From the NCBI GenBank assembly GCA_018335975.1, contig JAGXRH010000221.1, forward strand, positions 1 to 40,290: DNA of 40,290 nt, written 5' to 3'. The notes below the pieces were generated by a model. The model was not told where the DNA came from, did not search any database, and saw only the letters and a list, made by a program, of their open reading frames with translations. Below, in pieces: positions 33,345 through 40,290 of the stretch. Source of the DNA: Ignavibacteriales bacterium. Its GTDB lineage: Bacteria; Bacteroidota; Ignavibacteria; UBA10030; F1-140-MAGs086. A program made the translations under genes and the position numbers. The number at the start of each line of letters is the position of its first letter. Position 1 is the stretch's first letter.

Positions 33345-34579
33345 TTTGATTTATTTTGAATCGCGCGGATTCTCTCCAATACCGACGGATGAGAGTAATG
33401 GAAGAACACATATAACGGATGCGGCGTAAGATTGGAAAGATTATCTACGGAAAGTTTTTTGAGTGCGGTAATCATATCGTCATTTCGCTCAATGTTTTCT
33501 TTGGCGAATTTGTCTGCTTCAAATTCATTTTTACGCGAGAGAATTTGCATACCGAGTGAAACGAAAAACTCAATTGGCGTAAATAACATTCCGAAGAAAA
33601 TCATTCCCGCATAGATGGATTGATGTTCCATATAAAACGCATCGAATAAATTTTTATCAGAAAGAAATTTTGAAAGGAGGAAAAACATAACTCCCGTATG
33701 AACAATGCTCAACACCATTCCGACTTGAATGTGTTTCTTTTTGTAATGACCGATTTCGTGCGCGAGAACTGCAACGAGTTCATCGGTGGTGTGTTTTGCA
33801 ATGAGCGTATCGAACAGCGCGATGCGTTTATTTTTTCCAAAGCCGGTGAAAAATGCATTCGATTTGCTCGAACGTTTTGAACCATCCATCACATAAATTT
33901 CATTCAAAGGAAATTTCAGTTTCTTTCCGAGTGAAAATATTTTTTCGCGGAGTTCTCCTTCCTGCAACGGAGTGAATTTATTGAAGAGCGGCATAATCCA
34001 CGTTGGCGCGATGAATTGCACGAACAAAATAAACACGGTTGCAACAAGCCAACAATAGAGCCACGCATTTTCTCCCGTGTAAAAAAAGAATGCGAGAATC
34101 CCCGCAAACAATGGCGCACCGAGAACAATTCCGAGCAATACTCCTTTCACCAAATCGAGGATAAATGTTTTCACCGTCGTTTTGTTAAAACCAAATCGTT
34201 CTTCAATAACGAAGGTCGAATAAATTCCAAACGGCAAATCGAGCACAGATTTTACAAAAAGTAAAATTCCTGCAAAGAGTAATCCATTCCAAAGAAAATG
34301 TAAATTCCACGCAAGAATAATTTTATCTACATAATTGAATCCGCCGCTGAACCAGAAAATGAGCGTGATTACAATATTAAACGTTGAAGTGAGAAATTCA
34401 AACTTCGTTTTTGCTCGCGTGTACTCCTGAGATTTTTTATACTTCTCTGCATCGTACACGTTTTCAAATTCTTTCGGAAGATCTTTCGCTAACGATGAGA
34501 GATTAAGAATGTTGGAAATGAAATCGAGAAAATATTCTGCGAGAAGAGCGAAGAGAATTATGAGGGCGTAAGTGTTCAT
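33341..34579 (-). CDS. M48 family metallopeptidase (Ste24/CAAX prenyl protease 1-like)
   Basis: A 412-residue integral membrane zinc protease with the active-site helix VLAHEIGHYKKKH (HExxH) and the third ligand region EFEADKFAKE. Several long hydrophobic segments form the Ste24-type chamber, and the N-terminal Peptidase_M48_N section (YTRAKTKFEFLTSTFNIVIT) is complete. In bacteria such enzymes are thought to handle membrane-protein quality control; no prenylation substrate is suggested. A CTTAGTG-type repeat lies immediately upstream. Confidence 0.93.
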   Translation of the reverse strand: MNTYALIILFALLAEYFLDFISNILNLSSLAKDLPKEFENVYDAEKYKKSQEYTRAKTKFEFLTSTFNIVITLIFWFSGGFNYVDKIILAWNLHFLWNGLLFAGILLFVKSVLDLPFGIYSTFVIEERFGFNKTTVKTFILDLVKGVLLGIVLGAPLFAGILAFFFYTGENAWLYCWLVATVFILFVQFIAPTWIMPLFNKFTPLQEGELREKIFSLGKKLKFPLNEIYVMDGSKRSSKSNAFFTGFGKNKRIALFDTLIAKHTTDELVAVLAHEIGHYKKKHIQVGMVLSIVHTGVMFFLLSKFLSDKNLFDAFYMEHQSIYAGMIFFGMLFTPIEFFVSLGMQILSRKNEFEADKFAKENIERNDDMITALKKLSVDNLSNLTPHPLYVFFHYSHPSVLERIRAIQNKSK

Positions 34580-34594
34580 TGAGCGTATTAATTT

Positions 34595-34666
34595 TAACCA
34601 CTAAGCCACTAAGAACACTAAGAGTCACTTAGTGAAACTTAGTGCTCTTAGTGTCTAAGTGGTAAA
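34595..34666. repeat. CTTAGTG-type inverted intergenic repeat, copy 3
   Basis: TTAACCACTAAGCCACTAAG and its extension AACACTAAGAG form one arm. CACTTAGTGAAACTTAGTG and TCTAAGTGGTAA form the inverted arm. This is the most symmetric of the three copies. It occupies the gap between marC and the M48 protease gene. Confidence 0.8.
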
Positions 34667-34676
34667 TTCCGTTGTT

Positions 34677-35255
34677 TTATTTTTGTAGCATTGCTGTTAT
34701 TCCACTTCGAATCATCATCACAGCAATTCCTGCAAGAAATAATGCGGCGACTTTTGCAAATCCTTGCGAACCGGATTTTCCTAAAACCTTTCCAATTTTT
34801 TTTGACTGGATAAACACAAGCCACACGATGAAAAGATTGATGAGAAGGGAAATCACTGTCCAAAAATATCCGTACGAGTCAACAAGAATGAGAATTGTTG
34901 TGAGCGCGGCGGGTCCCATTATGAGTGGAATACCAATCGGCACAACGCCAACTGAATCTTCCGTATTTATTTTTCGTTCTTTGGAAAATAGTAAATCGTA
35001 CACGGCGAGAACAAGGAGAACAATTCCTCCGCCAACACGAAAATCGCTTTCGGAAATTCCGAGAAACGAGAACAACCATTTTCCCGTTGCAAGAAAAAGA
35101 ATACTGATAATAAATGCGGTGAGCGTTGCCTCGGATGTGAGTTTTTTTCTTCGTGATTCGTCGAGGTTTTCTGTTAGTGCAACAAACAACGGAAGCACGC
35201 CGAGAACATCAATGGCAACAAAGAGGGGAATGAATGCGAGGAGAAACGTTTCCAA
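34677..35255 (-). CDS. MarC-family integral membrane protein
   Basis: A 192-residue inner-membrane protein of the MarC/NAAT family with six hydrophobic helices. The family opens with LFVAIDVLGVLPLFVALTE, and IGIPLIMGPAALTTILIL holds the conserved Gly-Pro. Members are annotated as putative antibiotic-resistance or neutral amino acid transporters, but their real substrates are mostly unknown. It stands between two repeat elements, about 75 to 95 bases from each neighbouring gene. Confidence 0.88.
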   Translation of the reverse strand: METFLLAFIPLFVAIDVLGVLPLFVALTENLDESRRKKLTSEATLTAFIISILFLATGKWLFSFLGISESDFRVGGGIVLLVLAVYDLLFSKERKINTEDSVGVVPIGIPLIMGPAALTTILILVDSYGYFWTVISLLINLFIVWLVFIQSKKIGKVLGKSGSQGFAKVAALFLAGIAVMMIRSGITAMLQK

Positions 35256-35260
35256 AAATT

Positions 35261-35330
35261 TTAGATTTTAGATTTGTGATTTACGATTTCTTCGACATTA
35301 TCGAAAATCTAAAATCGTAAATCAAAAATT
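35261..35330. repeat. Heptamer-period inverted array 5 (TTAGATT / AATCTAA)
   Basis: TTAGATT twice, TGTGATT, TACGATT (35261-35288), then a centre with TCGA on both sides. The inverted set AATCTAA, AATCGTA, AATCAAA (35306-35326) follows. The units keep 7-nt phase on each side, so the element could fold into a long imperfect hairpin. Confidence 0.75.
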
Positions 35331-35332
35331 AT

Positions 35333-35602
35333 TTACTGGTGCAAATCAATCTTATCAAGAATTCCAACAATCGCGGCATCAACGGGAGTTTGTGCAATTG
35401 CAAGCGGAACAGTTGCTTCGCGCGAAGTGATGTAAAAAACATTTTCGCCAACACCGGCGCCAATAGTATCAATGGCAACAATTGGTTCACCGCTTTTTTC
35501 TAACTTTGCATTGAGTGGTTGAATGAATTGCAACTTCTTTCCGTGCAGACTTTCATCTTTGCGTGTAGCCCAAATTGTTCCGATGACTTTTGCGAAAAAC
35601 AT
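35333..35602 (-). CDS. EutN/CcmL-family microcompartment vertex protein 1
   Basis: An 89-residue BMC-P (pentamer) protein. FFAKVIGTIWATRKDESLHG opens the family fold, GEPIVAIDTIGAGVGENV is the central strand with the pore-loop glycines, and PVDAAIVGILDKIDL closes it. Pentamers cap the vertices of bacterial microcompartments. The start is the ATG at 35602, because that aligns with its neighbour. The frame reaches 35683 only through a repeat. No shell hexamer (BMC-H) gene is in the window. Confidence 0.92.
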   Translation of the reverse strand: MFFAKVIGTIWATRKDESLHGKKLQFIQPLNAKLEKSGEPIVAIDTIGAGVGENVFYITSREATVPLAIAQTPVDAAIVGILDKIDLHQ

Positions 35603-35604
35603 AC

Positions 35605-35680
35605 GAGGTTTGAGGTTTGAGGTTTGAGATTTGTGGTTTGAGGAATGAATTGCACTAAGCTCAAACCGCCAACCACAAAC
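35605..35680. repeat. Heptamer-period inverted array 6 (GAGGTTT / CTCAAAC)
   Basis: GAGGTTT three times, GAGATTT, GTGGTTT, GAGGAAT (35605-35646). After a short centre come the inverted units CTCAAAC, CGCCAAC, CACAAAC (35660-35680). The element lies between the two vertex-protein genes and would form a hairpin in their joint transcript. Confidence 0.78.
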
Positions 35681-35684
35681 CATT

Positions 35685-35954
35685 TTATTCCTTCACATCA
35701 ATCTTATCCACAACAGCCATAATCACTGCATCAACGGGTTTGTTTTTGGTGAGTGTTGTAAGTCGCGCAGAACTTCCGCTGCACACAAGAACAACATCGC
35801 CAACCCCGGCTTGCACTGTATCAACAGCAACGACAAACGTATCTTTCAGTTTGTAATCCAAACCAACGTGTTTAACAATTTGAAATGACATTCCAATGAG
35901 TTCCGTGTCTTTTCTCGTTGCCCAAACGGTACCGACGACTTTTCCTAAAAACAT
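35685..35954 (-). CDS. EutN/CcmL-family microcompartment vertex protein 2
   Basis: A second 89-residue BMC-P protein: MFLGKVVGTVWATRKDTEL, FVVAVDTVQAGVGDVVLVCS and PVDAVIMAVVDKIDV follow the family pattern. It is a diverged paralogue of vertex protein 1, and the two are tandem with only a hairpin-forming repeat between them. Two distinct pentamers are common in real microcompartment loci. Upstream on the same strand lie a PIN/AbrB pair and deoB, so a link to pentose-phosphate or nucleoside breakdown is conceivable but not shown. Confidence 0.93.
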   Translation of the reverse strand: MFLGKVVGTVWATRKDTELIGMSFQIVKHVGLDYKLKDTFVVAVDTVQAGVGDVVLVCSGSSARLTTLTKNKPVDAVIMAVVDKIDVKE

Positions 35955-35956
35955 AA

Positions 35957-35998
35957 TTGTAATTTCTAAATGGTAATTCGTAATTGGTAATTATTTAA
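35957..35998. repeat. Heptamer-period array 7 (TGGTAAT-type)
   Basis: Six 7-mers in register: TTGTAAT, TTCTAAA, TGGTAAT, TCGTAAT, TGGTAAT, TATTTAA. They lie in the gap between vertex protein 2 and the PIN-domain gene. Confidence 0.7.
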
Positions 35999-36019
35999 AC
36001 TCATATCGCACACCTCAAA

Positions 36020-36457
36020 TCACTTTCTGCTTGCTTTCAAAATTTCTTCCGCAGTTTCAAATTTTCTGACGAATGAAGCGGGAATTATGTGCAGATGTTC
36101 TACGTTGCGAAATTCCTTTGGTCGCGAAGTAATGATTGGCAATTTACTTTCCAAACATAAACCGGCGATGAGTAAATTGAATCGCTGCATTGTTCCATTT
36201 TCTGCGAGTAACGTTCCATAACGTTTTGAATTTTTCGCATTGAGTCCGAGAAGTTTCATTGCTGACATTGCATCATCAATTTTCTGAATTTCTTTCTGTG
36301 TTTCTGCAATGGAAAATAATTCGATTGCATTGAACACCGTTGTGTAACAGAAAAATTTTTTCATCGCAAGCCGAAGTGTTGACGGTTTTTCTTCGCTGTG
36401 AAAAAGATGTTCGAGAAAAACATCAGAATGAATACAAACTTTCGGCGGCGTTATCAT
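36020..36457 (-). CDS. PIN-domain protein (VapC-like), atypical active site
   Basis: A 145-residue PIN-fold protein, probably the toxin of a pair with the gene directly upstream. The first acidic residue is in VCIHSDVFLEHLF, the second in TTVFNAIELF, and the C-terminal half has the typical FNLLIAGLCLESKLPIITSR strand-helix-strand. In active VapC ribonucleases the last element usually reads D-x-L-I-A-A and T-x-D/N. Here the Asp before LLIAG appears to be Asn, and the Thr-Ser-Arg-Pro that follows lacks the usual acid. Nuclease activity may therefore be weak or lost. One base separates neither gene: the antitoxin TAA abuts this ATG. Confidence 0.7.
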   Translation of the reverse strand: MITPPKVCIHSDVFLEHLFHSEEKPSTLRLAMKKFFCYTTVFNAIELFSIAETQKEIQKIDDAMSAMKLLGLNAKNSKRYGTLLAENGTMQRFNLLIAGLCLESKLPIITSRPKEFRNVEHLHIIPASFVRKFETAEEILKASRK

Positions 36458-36757
36458 TTATTTTTCTAACAATGATTTCGCTCGTTTCAAAAAACTTTTG
36501 TTACCAACAAGTGAACCTTCTGTCAATAAAAATTTCACAACTTGTTCTCGGTTTTCCAATTGCAGCGACATTAGTTGTTCTATTTCACTTTCCAGAACAC
36601 GTTTTGATTTTAATTCTTTGGAAATAACGTTGCTGATGACGCGAACAGAAACTTTTGTTCCTTTGTTGAGTGCGCTTTGCAATATTTCCGGAAGATGAAT
36701 CGCTCCGTGTTCATCAATCGTTGTGTCAAATTCTACAGCGCTGCGATGTTCGTTCAT
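36458..36757 (-). CDS. AbrB-like antitoxin candidate
   Basis: A 99-residue protein. The first 50 residues (VEFDTTIDEHGAIHLPEIL, NKGTKVSVRVI) have the swapped-hairpin AbrB/SpoVT pattern, in which a strand, Gly-x-Ile-x-Leu-Pro and a second strand bind DNA. The remainder is helical and charged (LESEIEQLMSLQLENREQVV) and could wrap the toxin. It immediately precedes the PIN-domain gene, as an antitoxin should. Its ATG overlaps the deoB stop by 4 bases (ATGA), so its translation is tied to that of a metabolic gene. Confidence 0.72.
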   Translation of the reverse strand: MNEHRSAVEFDTTIDEHGAIHLPEILQSALNKGTKVSVRVISNVISKELKSKRVLESEIEQLMSLQLENREQVVKFLLTEGSLVGNKSFLKRAKSLLEK

Positions 36758-37944
36758 AATGAAATCAATTCGTGAAAACTTGTTCCATCAATATTGAGTG
36801 AAGTTCCGTTCAAACCGAATAATCTACCAATCGTTTTACCTAAATCTGCAAATGAAGAACGTGTTCCGATATTCACTCCATGTTTTCCATTTTTTGAAAA
36901 ACATAGAACAGGAATGTATTCTCTCGTGTGATCAGTGTGTCGAAAAGTTGGGTCATTTCCGTGATCGCCCGTTACGAAAAACCAATCGTTATCGTTAAGT
37001 GAAGCAAGAATGTTCGGAAGTTGTAAATCAAATTCTTCTAAACTTTTTGCAAAACCTTGCGGATTGCGACGATGTCCGTAGAGTTGGTCGAAGTCAACAA
37101 GATTGGAAAAAATAAATCCGTCTTGATTTTTTTTACATTCGGAAATTGTTTTCTCGATACCTTGTAAGTTTGATTTTGTGTGAATCACTTCATCCAAACC
37201 TTGTTCAGAAAACAAGTCGCCGATTTTTCCAATGCCGATTGTTTTTATGTTTTGTTCTTGGAAACAATTGAGCAATGTTTTTTTCGGAGGAAGAAGTGCA
37301 AAATCTCTGCGATTGGTTGTGCGGGAATAATTTCCTATTGTTCCGATAAACGGTCGTGCAATTATTCTTCCGACTGCGTGTTCACTAACGCAAACTTTTT
37401 CACGCGTGAGTTTGCAAATTTCATAGAGTCGTTCGAGTGGAATTGTTTCTTCGTGCGCGGCAATTTGAAAAACGGAATCGGCAGATGTGTACACAATCGG
37501 AAATCCGGTTCGCTGATGTTCTTCGCCGAGTTCTTTGATGATTTCTGTTCCCGATGCGGCTTTGTTTCCGAGATAACCTTTGCAATCGGTTTCTTTCAAA
37601 AAAGAATCGAGAAGTGTTTTGGGAAATCCATTCTTTGTGTAATACGGAAAATCTTTTTCTGAAATTGCGCCGGCGATTTCCCAATGTCCCGTTGTGGAAT
37701 CTTTCCCGCTTGAAACTTCCGCTAACTTTCCAAAATTTCCCAAAGGATTTTTTTCATCGGGAACATTTTTGATGGGAACAATATTGCCGATACCAAGTTT
37801 CTGCAAATTCGGAATGGTAAGATTTCCAACTGCATTTGCACAATTCGCGAGTGTGTTGCTTCCTTCATCGCCGTATTTTTTGGCGTCGGGAAGTTCACCG
37901 ATACCGACACCATCGAGAATTGTGAGGAGGATTTTTCTCTGCAT
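36754..37944 (-). CDS. deoB: Phosphopentomutase
   Basis: A 396-residue Mn2+-dependent enzyme of the alkaline-phosphatase superfamily that interconverts ribose or deoxyribose 1- and 5-phosphates in nucleoside salvage. Metal and catalytic marks include ILLTILDGVGIGELPDA, the phospho-threonine in KDSTTGHWEIAG, and the C-terminal FFVTGDHGNDPTFRHTDHTR, which holds several metal ligands. The DeoB cap region lies in between. The length matches the family. It overlaps the AbrB-like gene by 4 bases and follows lpxA by 14 bases. Confidence 0.97.
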   Translation of the reverse strand: MQRKILLTILDGVGIGELPDAKKYGDEGSNTLANCANAVGNLTIPNLQKLGIGNIVPIKNVPDEKNPLGNFGKLAEVSSGKDSTTGHWEIAGAISEKDFPYYTKNGFPKTLLDSFLKETDCKGYLGNKAASGTEIIKELGEEHQRTGFPIVYTSADSVFQIAAHEETIPLERLYEICKLTREKVCVSEHAVGRIIARPFIGTIGNYSRTTNRRDFALLPPKKTLLNCFQEQNIKTIGIGKIGDLFSEQGLDEVIHTKSNLQGIEKTISECKKNQDGFIFSNLVDFDQLYGHRRNPQGFAKSLEEFDLQLPNILASLNDNDWFFVTGDHGNDPTFRHTDHTREYIPVLCFSKNGKHGVNIGTRSSFADLGKTIGRLFGLNGTSLNIDGTSFHELISL

Positions 37945-37958
37945 CGCTCTTCCTAATT

Positions 37959-38744
37959 TTACGAACGGAAAGGAATGATACCGCGGGAACTCGCTTTAAT
38001 AAAATCCAAGACGTGTCGAATCTCCGAGGTTAAATGTTCCTCTTTCCGAATTGCTTCCACTGCCTGCGATACGTTAAGTTTTGACTGATATAACGTGTGA
38101 TACATTTTTTCCAATCCTTCAATAGTTTCGGCAGAAAAATTTCTTCGTCGAAGTCCGACAATGTTTAATCCCTGAAATGAAAGTGGTTCTTGTCCTGCGA
38201 GTACGTAGGGAGGAACATCTTTGGAAACGCGAAAGCCGCCGCCGACCATCGAGTGTCGTCCGATGCGAACAAATTGGTGAATCGGAGACATCCCGCCTAC
38301 GATTGCATGGTCTTCAATAGTTACGTGTCCCGCCATATTGACTGCGTTCGCAAGAATAACATGATTGCCAACGACACAATCGTGCGCGATATGCACATAC
38401 GCCATTATAAAGCAATGCCTTCCGACAATTGTTTTATAATGAGCATCGGTTCCGCGATGAATGGTTACATATTCCCGAATCGTGGTGTAATCACCGACTT
38501 CCGTTCCGGTTTTTTCTCCGCTGTATTTTAAATCCTGCGGTTCCATTCCCACAACGGCGCCGTGAAAGAGCCGGCAATTTTTTCCGATGCGCGTACCGTT
38601 TGCAACATAATTATTCGATTGCAACATCGTGTTATCGAGAATGATGACATCATCCTCAACTACCGAGAAGGGACCGATGGTAACATTTTCTCCTAACTGT
38701 GCTTTTGAACTTACAATTGCATTGGGATGAATAGTAGCACTCAT
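37959..38744 (-). CDS. lpxA: UDP-N-acetylglucosamine acyltransferase
   Basis: A 261-residue cytoplasmic left-handed beta-helix enzyme that adds the first (R)-3-hydroxyacyl chain in lipid A synthesis. The hexapeptide repeats begin at IHPNAIVSSKAQLGENVTIG. The catalytic histidine lies in the coil around AYVHIAHDCVVGNHVI, and the C-terminal helical tail (AEAIRKEEH-like region) is present. Length is standard. It follows lpxC/fabZ by 14 bases in the usual Bacteroidota order lpxD-lpxC/fabZ-lpxA. Confidence 0.97.
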   Translation of the reverse strand: MSATIHPNAIVSSKAQLGENVTIGPFSVVEDDVIILDNTMLQSNNYVANGTRIGKNCRLFHGAVVGMEPQDLKYSGEKTGTEVGDYTTIREYVTIHRGTDAHYKTIVGRHCFIMAYVHIAHDCVVGNHVILANAVNMAGHVTIEDHAIVGGMSPIHQFVRIGRHSMVGGGFRVSKDVPPYVLAGQEPLSFQGLNIVGLRRRNFSAETIEGLEKMYHTLYQSKLNVSQAVEAIRKEEHLTSEIRHVLDFIKASSRGIIPFRS

Positions 38745-38758
38745 AAAAAATTTTCCTG

Positions 38759-40162
38759 TTACTTTGAATTTCGTTCAACGACTGCTGCGCTCATTTCCGC
38801 TTCTGCAACAAGGTTTCCATCAACAAATGCCCGCCCTTTCATAATGCAAATTTTTTTTCTGTTGGTAACCATTTCCATTTCTAATATAAGTTGGTCGCCG
38901 GGAATAACCGGTTTGCGAAATTTCACATTATTCATTGCCGTGAACATCATCAACTTTCCTTCAGGATTTTCAATGCCGTTCAACATCAAAATTCCACCGG
39001 TTTGCGCCATCGCTTCGAGGATGAGTACGCCGGGCATCACAGGTTGACCGGGGAAATGGCCCTGAAAAAATTGTTCATTGCTCGTAACATTCTTCACTCC
39101 TACAATCCGTTCATCAAGTTTGAACTCGATAATTTTATCAAGAAAAAGAAATGGAAAACGATGAGGAATAATCCGTTGAATTCCGTTGATGTCGAGAACC
39201 ACGCCTTCTGTTTTTTCGAACTGGTATTTCTTGATAAGCGCTTTTTGCAAATAAAGTTTTCGAACTTTTTTTGCAAACTCGATGTTACTTGCATGTCCCG
39301 GGCGTGCGGCGAGAATTTGTGCTTTGAGCGGAACACCGATTAATGCCAGGTCTCCCATTAAATCAATCAGTTTGTGCCGCGCGGGCTCATTTTTGAAAAG
39401 AAGTTGCTTTCCATTTAAAACGCCATTGCCGCCTAACAGAATCGCTTCGGTTATTCCAAGTTTTGTCGCGATGCGATGAATTTCACCGGAGGAAAGAGGA
39501 TTATCAACTACGACGATTGCATTGTCTAAATTTCCACCGCGAATGAGTCCCTGGTCGTGTAATGCTTCGACCTCGTGTAAAAAGCAAAACGTTCGCGCGG
39601 GAGCAAATTCAGAAATAAATTCTTTATGTAAATCGAACAAGCCCGAGTGTTGACTTCCTAACACCGCGCTGTTATAATCAATCATCACTGTAACGCGGTA
39701 ATCGTCCGTTGGAAGCGCAACGATATCTACTCCCTTCTTCTCATCAACATAACGGATTGTTTGGTCAATGATGAGATAATCTTTCGGAGCGGATTGTTTT
39801 TCAATACCTGCTTGCAGAAGTGCCTCGACGAAAGGTTTAGCGCTTCCGTCGCAAATTGGAGGTTCAATGTTATCCAGTTCGATGATTATGTTATCAACCT
39901 GAAGTCCAACAAGCGCGGCAAGAATATGTTCTACGGTGTGCACTTTTACACCATTAAGAGCGAGCGTTGTTCCCCGTGTTACTTCAACAACATAATCAAC
40001 GATGGCGGGAATTTCGGGCTGTGTTGCCAAATCAATTCTGCGGAAGCGAATGCCAAAATTCTCCGGTGCGGGTAAGAATCGCATCGTACAATCTACACCC
40101 GTGTGTAAACCAACACCTGTAAGCGTAATGGGATTTTTAATTGTCTGTTGTTGAACGACCAT
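38759..40162 (-). CDS. lpxC-fabZ: Bifunctional LpxC deacetylase / FabZ hydroxyacyl-ACP dehydratase
   Basis: A 467-residue natural fusion. Residues 1 to about 300 are LpxC, the zinc deacetylase that commits UDP-3-O-acyl-GlcNAc to lipid A. The ligands are His79 in VHTVEHILAAL and the His and Asp in RHKLIDLMGD; the catalytic His is in ARPGHASN. Residues from about 318 are FabZ, which dehydrates 3-hydroxyacyl-ACP. The active site is formed by HRFPFLFLD and GHFPGQPVMPGVLILEAMAQ. The fusion is characteristic of the Bacteroidota/Chlorobiota group and places both users of the same hydroxyacyl-ACP pool on one chain. Confidence 0.97.
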   Translation of the reverse strand: MVVQQQTIKNPITLTGVGLHTGVDCTMRFLPAPENFGIRFRRIDLATQPEIPAIVDYVVEVTRGTTLALNGVKVHTVEHILAALVGLQVDNIIIELDNIEPPICDGSAKPFVEALLQAGIEKQSAPKDYLIIDQTIRYVDEKKGVDIVALPTDDYRVTVMIDYNSAVLGSQHSGLFDLHKEFISEFAPARTFCFLHEVEALHDQGLIRGGNLDNAIVVVDNPLSSGEIHRIATKLGITEAILLGGNGVLNGKQLLFKNEPARHKLIDLMGDLALIGVPLKAQILAARPGHASNIEFAKKVRKLYLQKALIKKYQFEKTEGVVLDINGIQRIIPHRFPFLFLDKIIEFKLDERIVGVKNVTSNEQFFQGHFPGQPVMPGVLILEAMAQTGGILMLNGIENPEGKLMMFTAMNNVKFRKPVIPGDQLILEMEMVTNRKKICIMKGRAFVDGNLVAEAEMSAAVVERNSK

Positions 40163-40183
40163 AAATAATAGATAAAAACCGAT

Positions 40184-40290
40184 TTATGATGTCTCGCGCT
40201 TGATGAACGCTTTGTCTTCCAAATCCAGAACCCGTTCTTTTATTTTTTCGAATTCACGAAGTGTTTCAGGAAGTTGGCGAAGTGCGGCTT
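40184..40290 (-). CDS. lpxD: 3' end of lpxD (UDP-3-O-acylglucosamine N-acyltransferase), partial
   Basis: The last 34 codons of a gene running off the window, ending in TAA at 40184-40186. The peptide AALRQLPETLREFEKIKERV is followed by a charged helix ending in KRETS. It matches the C-terminal coiled helix of LpxD, and lpxD is expected in front of lpxC/fabZ in this group. The catalytic beta-helix is outside the window, so the name rests on this tail and on gene order. Confidence 0.7.
   Translation of the reverse strand, partial: AALRQLPETLREFEKIKERVLDLEDKAFIKRETS

Noticed and set aside
35605-35680. CRISPR array or satellite
   Set aside because: The unit is 7 nt with no spacers and no cas genes; the element is a short inverted heptamer array.
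35603-35683. 27-residue extension of vertex protein 1
   Set aside because: It translates a heptamer repeat; the family starts at MFFAKVIGT.

Overview
The window looks like a piece of chromosome from a Gram-negative bacterium of the Bacteroidota/Chlorobiota/Ignavibacteriota (FCB) group. Three things point there: a fused LpxC-FabZ lipid A enzyme followed by LpxA and preceded by LpxD; a secreted protein with a Por/type IX secretion C-terminal sorting domain; and a Bacteroidota-style promoter (TAnnTTTG) in front of pdxH. Shine-Dalgarno signals are mostly weak. The composition is AT-rich and coding density is very high. No stretch above 300 bases lacks a gene; the longest gap is about 215 bases, before lepA, and it holds a candidate structured RNA. 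I see no rRNA, tRNA, CRISPR array, transposase or integrase.

Layout. 1-7.6 kb (minus strand): CPBP membrane protease, a conserved unknown, a DUF3108 secreted protein, a glycosyltransferase family 9 LPS enzyme, a small nucleotidyltransferase module, a secreted TonB-C-terminal protein, tpiA and gatB. 7.7-11.9 kb: two DinB-fold proteins flank the overlapping pair gltX-glnS. 12.0-15.5 kb: pdxH on the plus strand, then paaD, paaC and paaB without paaA, a DUF5683 membrane protein, ridA and a zinc-ribbon protein. 15.5-19.9 kb: parA-parB run by start/stop overlaps straight into a DNA methyltransferase and a restriction-endonuclease-like gene. Upstream of parA lie an orphan DUF433 antitoxin-like gene between direct repeats, a 43-residue membrane peptide and a four-helix membrane protein. 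20.0-25.5 kb (plus): an RlmD-like rRNA methyltransferase, the candidate RNA, lepA, lepB and hemW. 25.6-31.1 kb (plus): a DtxR-family regulator with its own predicted box, an NRAMP transporter, an outer-membrane-like protein, a di-heme DUF1111 lipoprotein, a Rieske protein and a porin-like barrel. 31.2-32.4 kb: a type IX cargo protein and a thermonuclease. 32.5-40.3 kb (minus): a methyltransferase-like protein, an M48 protease, MarC, two microcompartment vertex proteins, a VapBC-like pair coupled to deoB, lpxA, lpxC/fabZ and the 3' end of lpxD.

How the parts work together. Most of the window is housekeeping: tRNA charging, lipid A, segregation, translation and protein export. The accessory interest lies in five places: (i) the three-way-junction RNA with C-rich loops before lepA; (ii) the metal-regulated redox locus at 25.6-31.1 kb; (iii) the restriction-modification genes locked into the parAB operon; (iv) the vertex-protein/deoB/toxin-antitoxin stretch; and (v) the intergenic DNA. 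Item (v) contains three kinds of small repeats. One is a set of seven short arrays that share a 7-nt period but not a sequence. The repeats repeatedly supply the start or stop codons of neighbouring genes.
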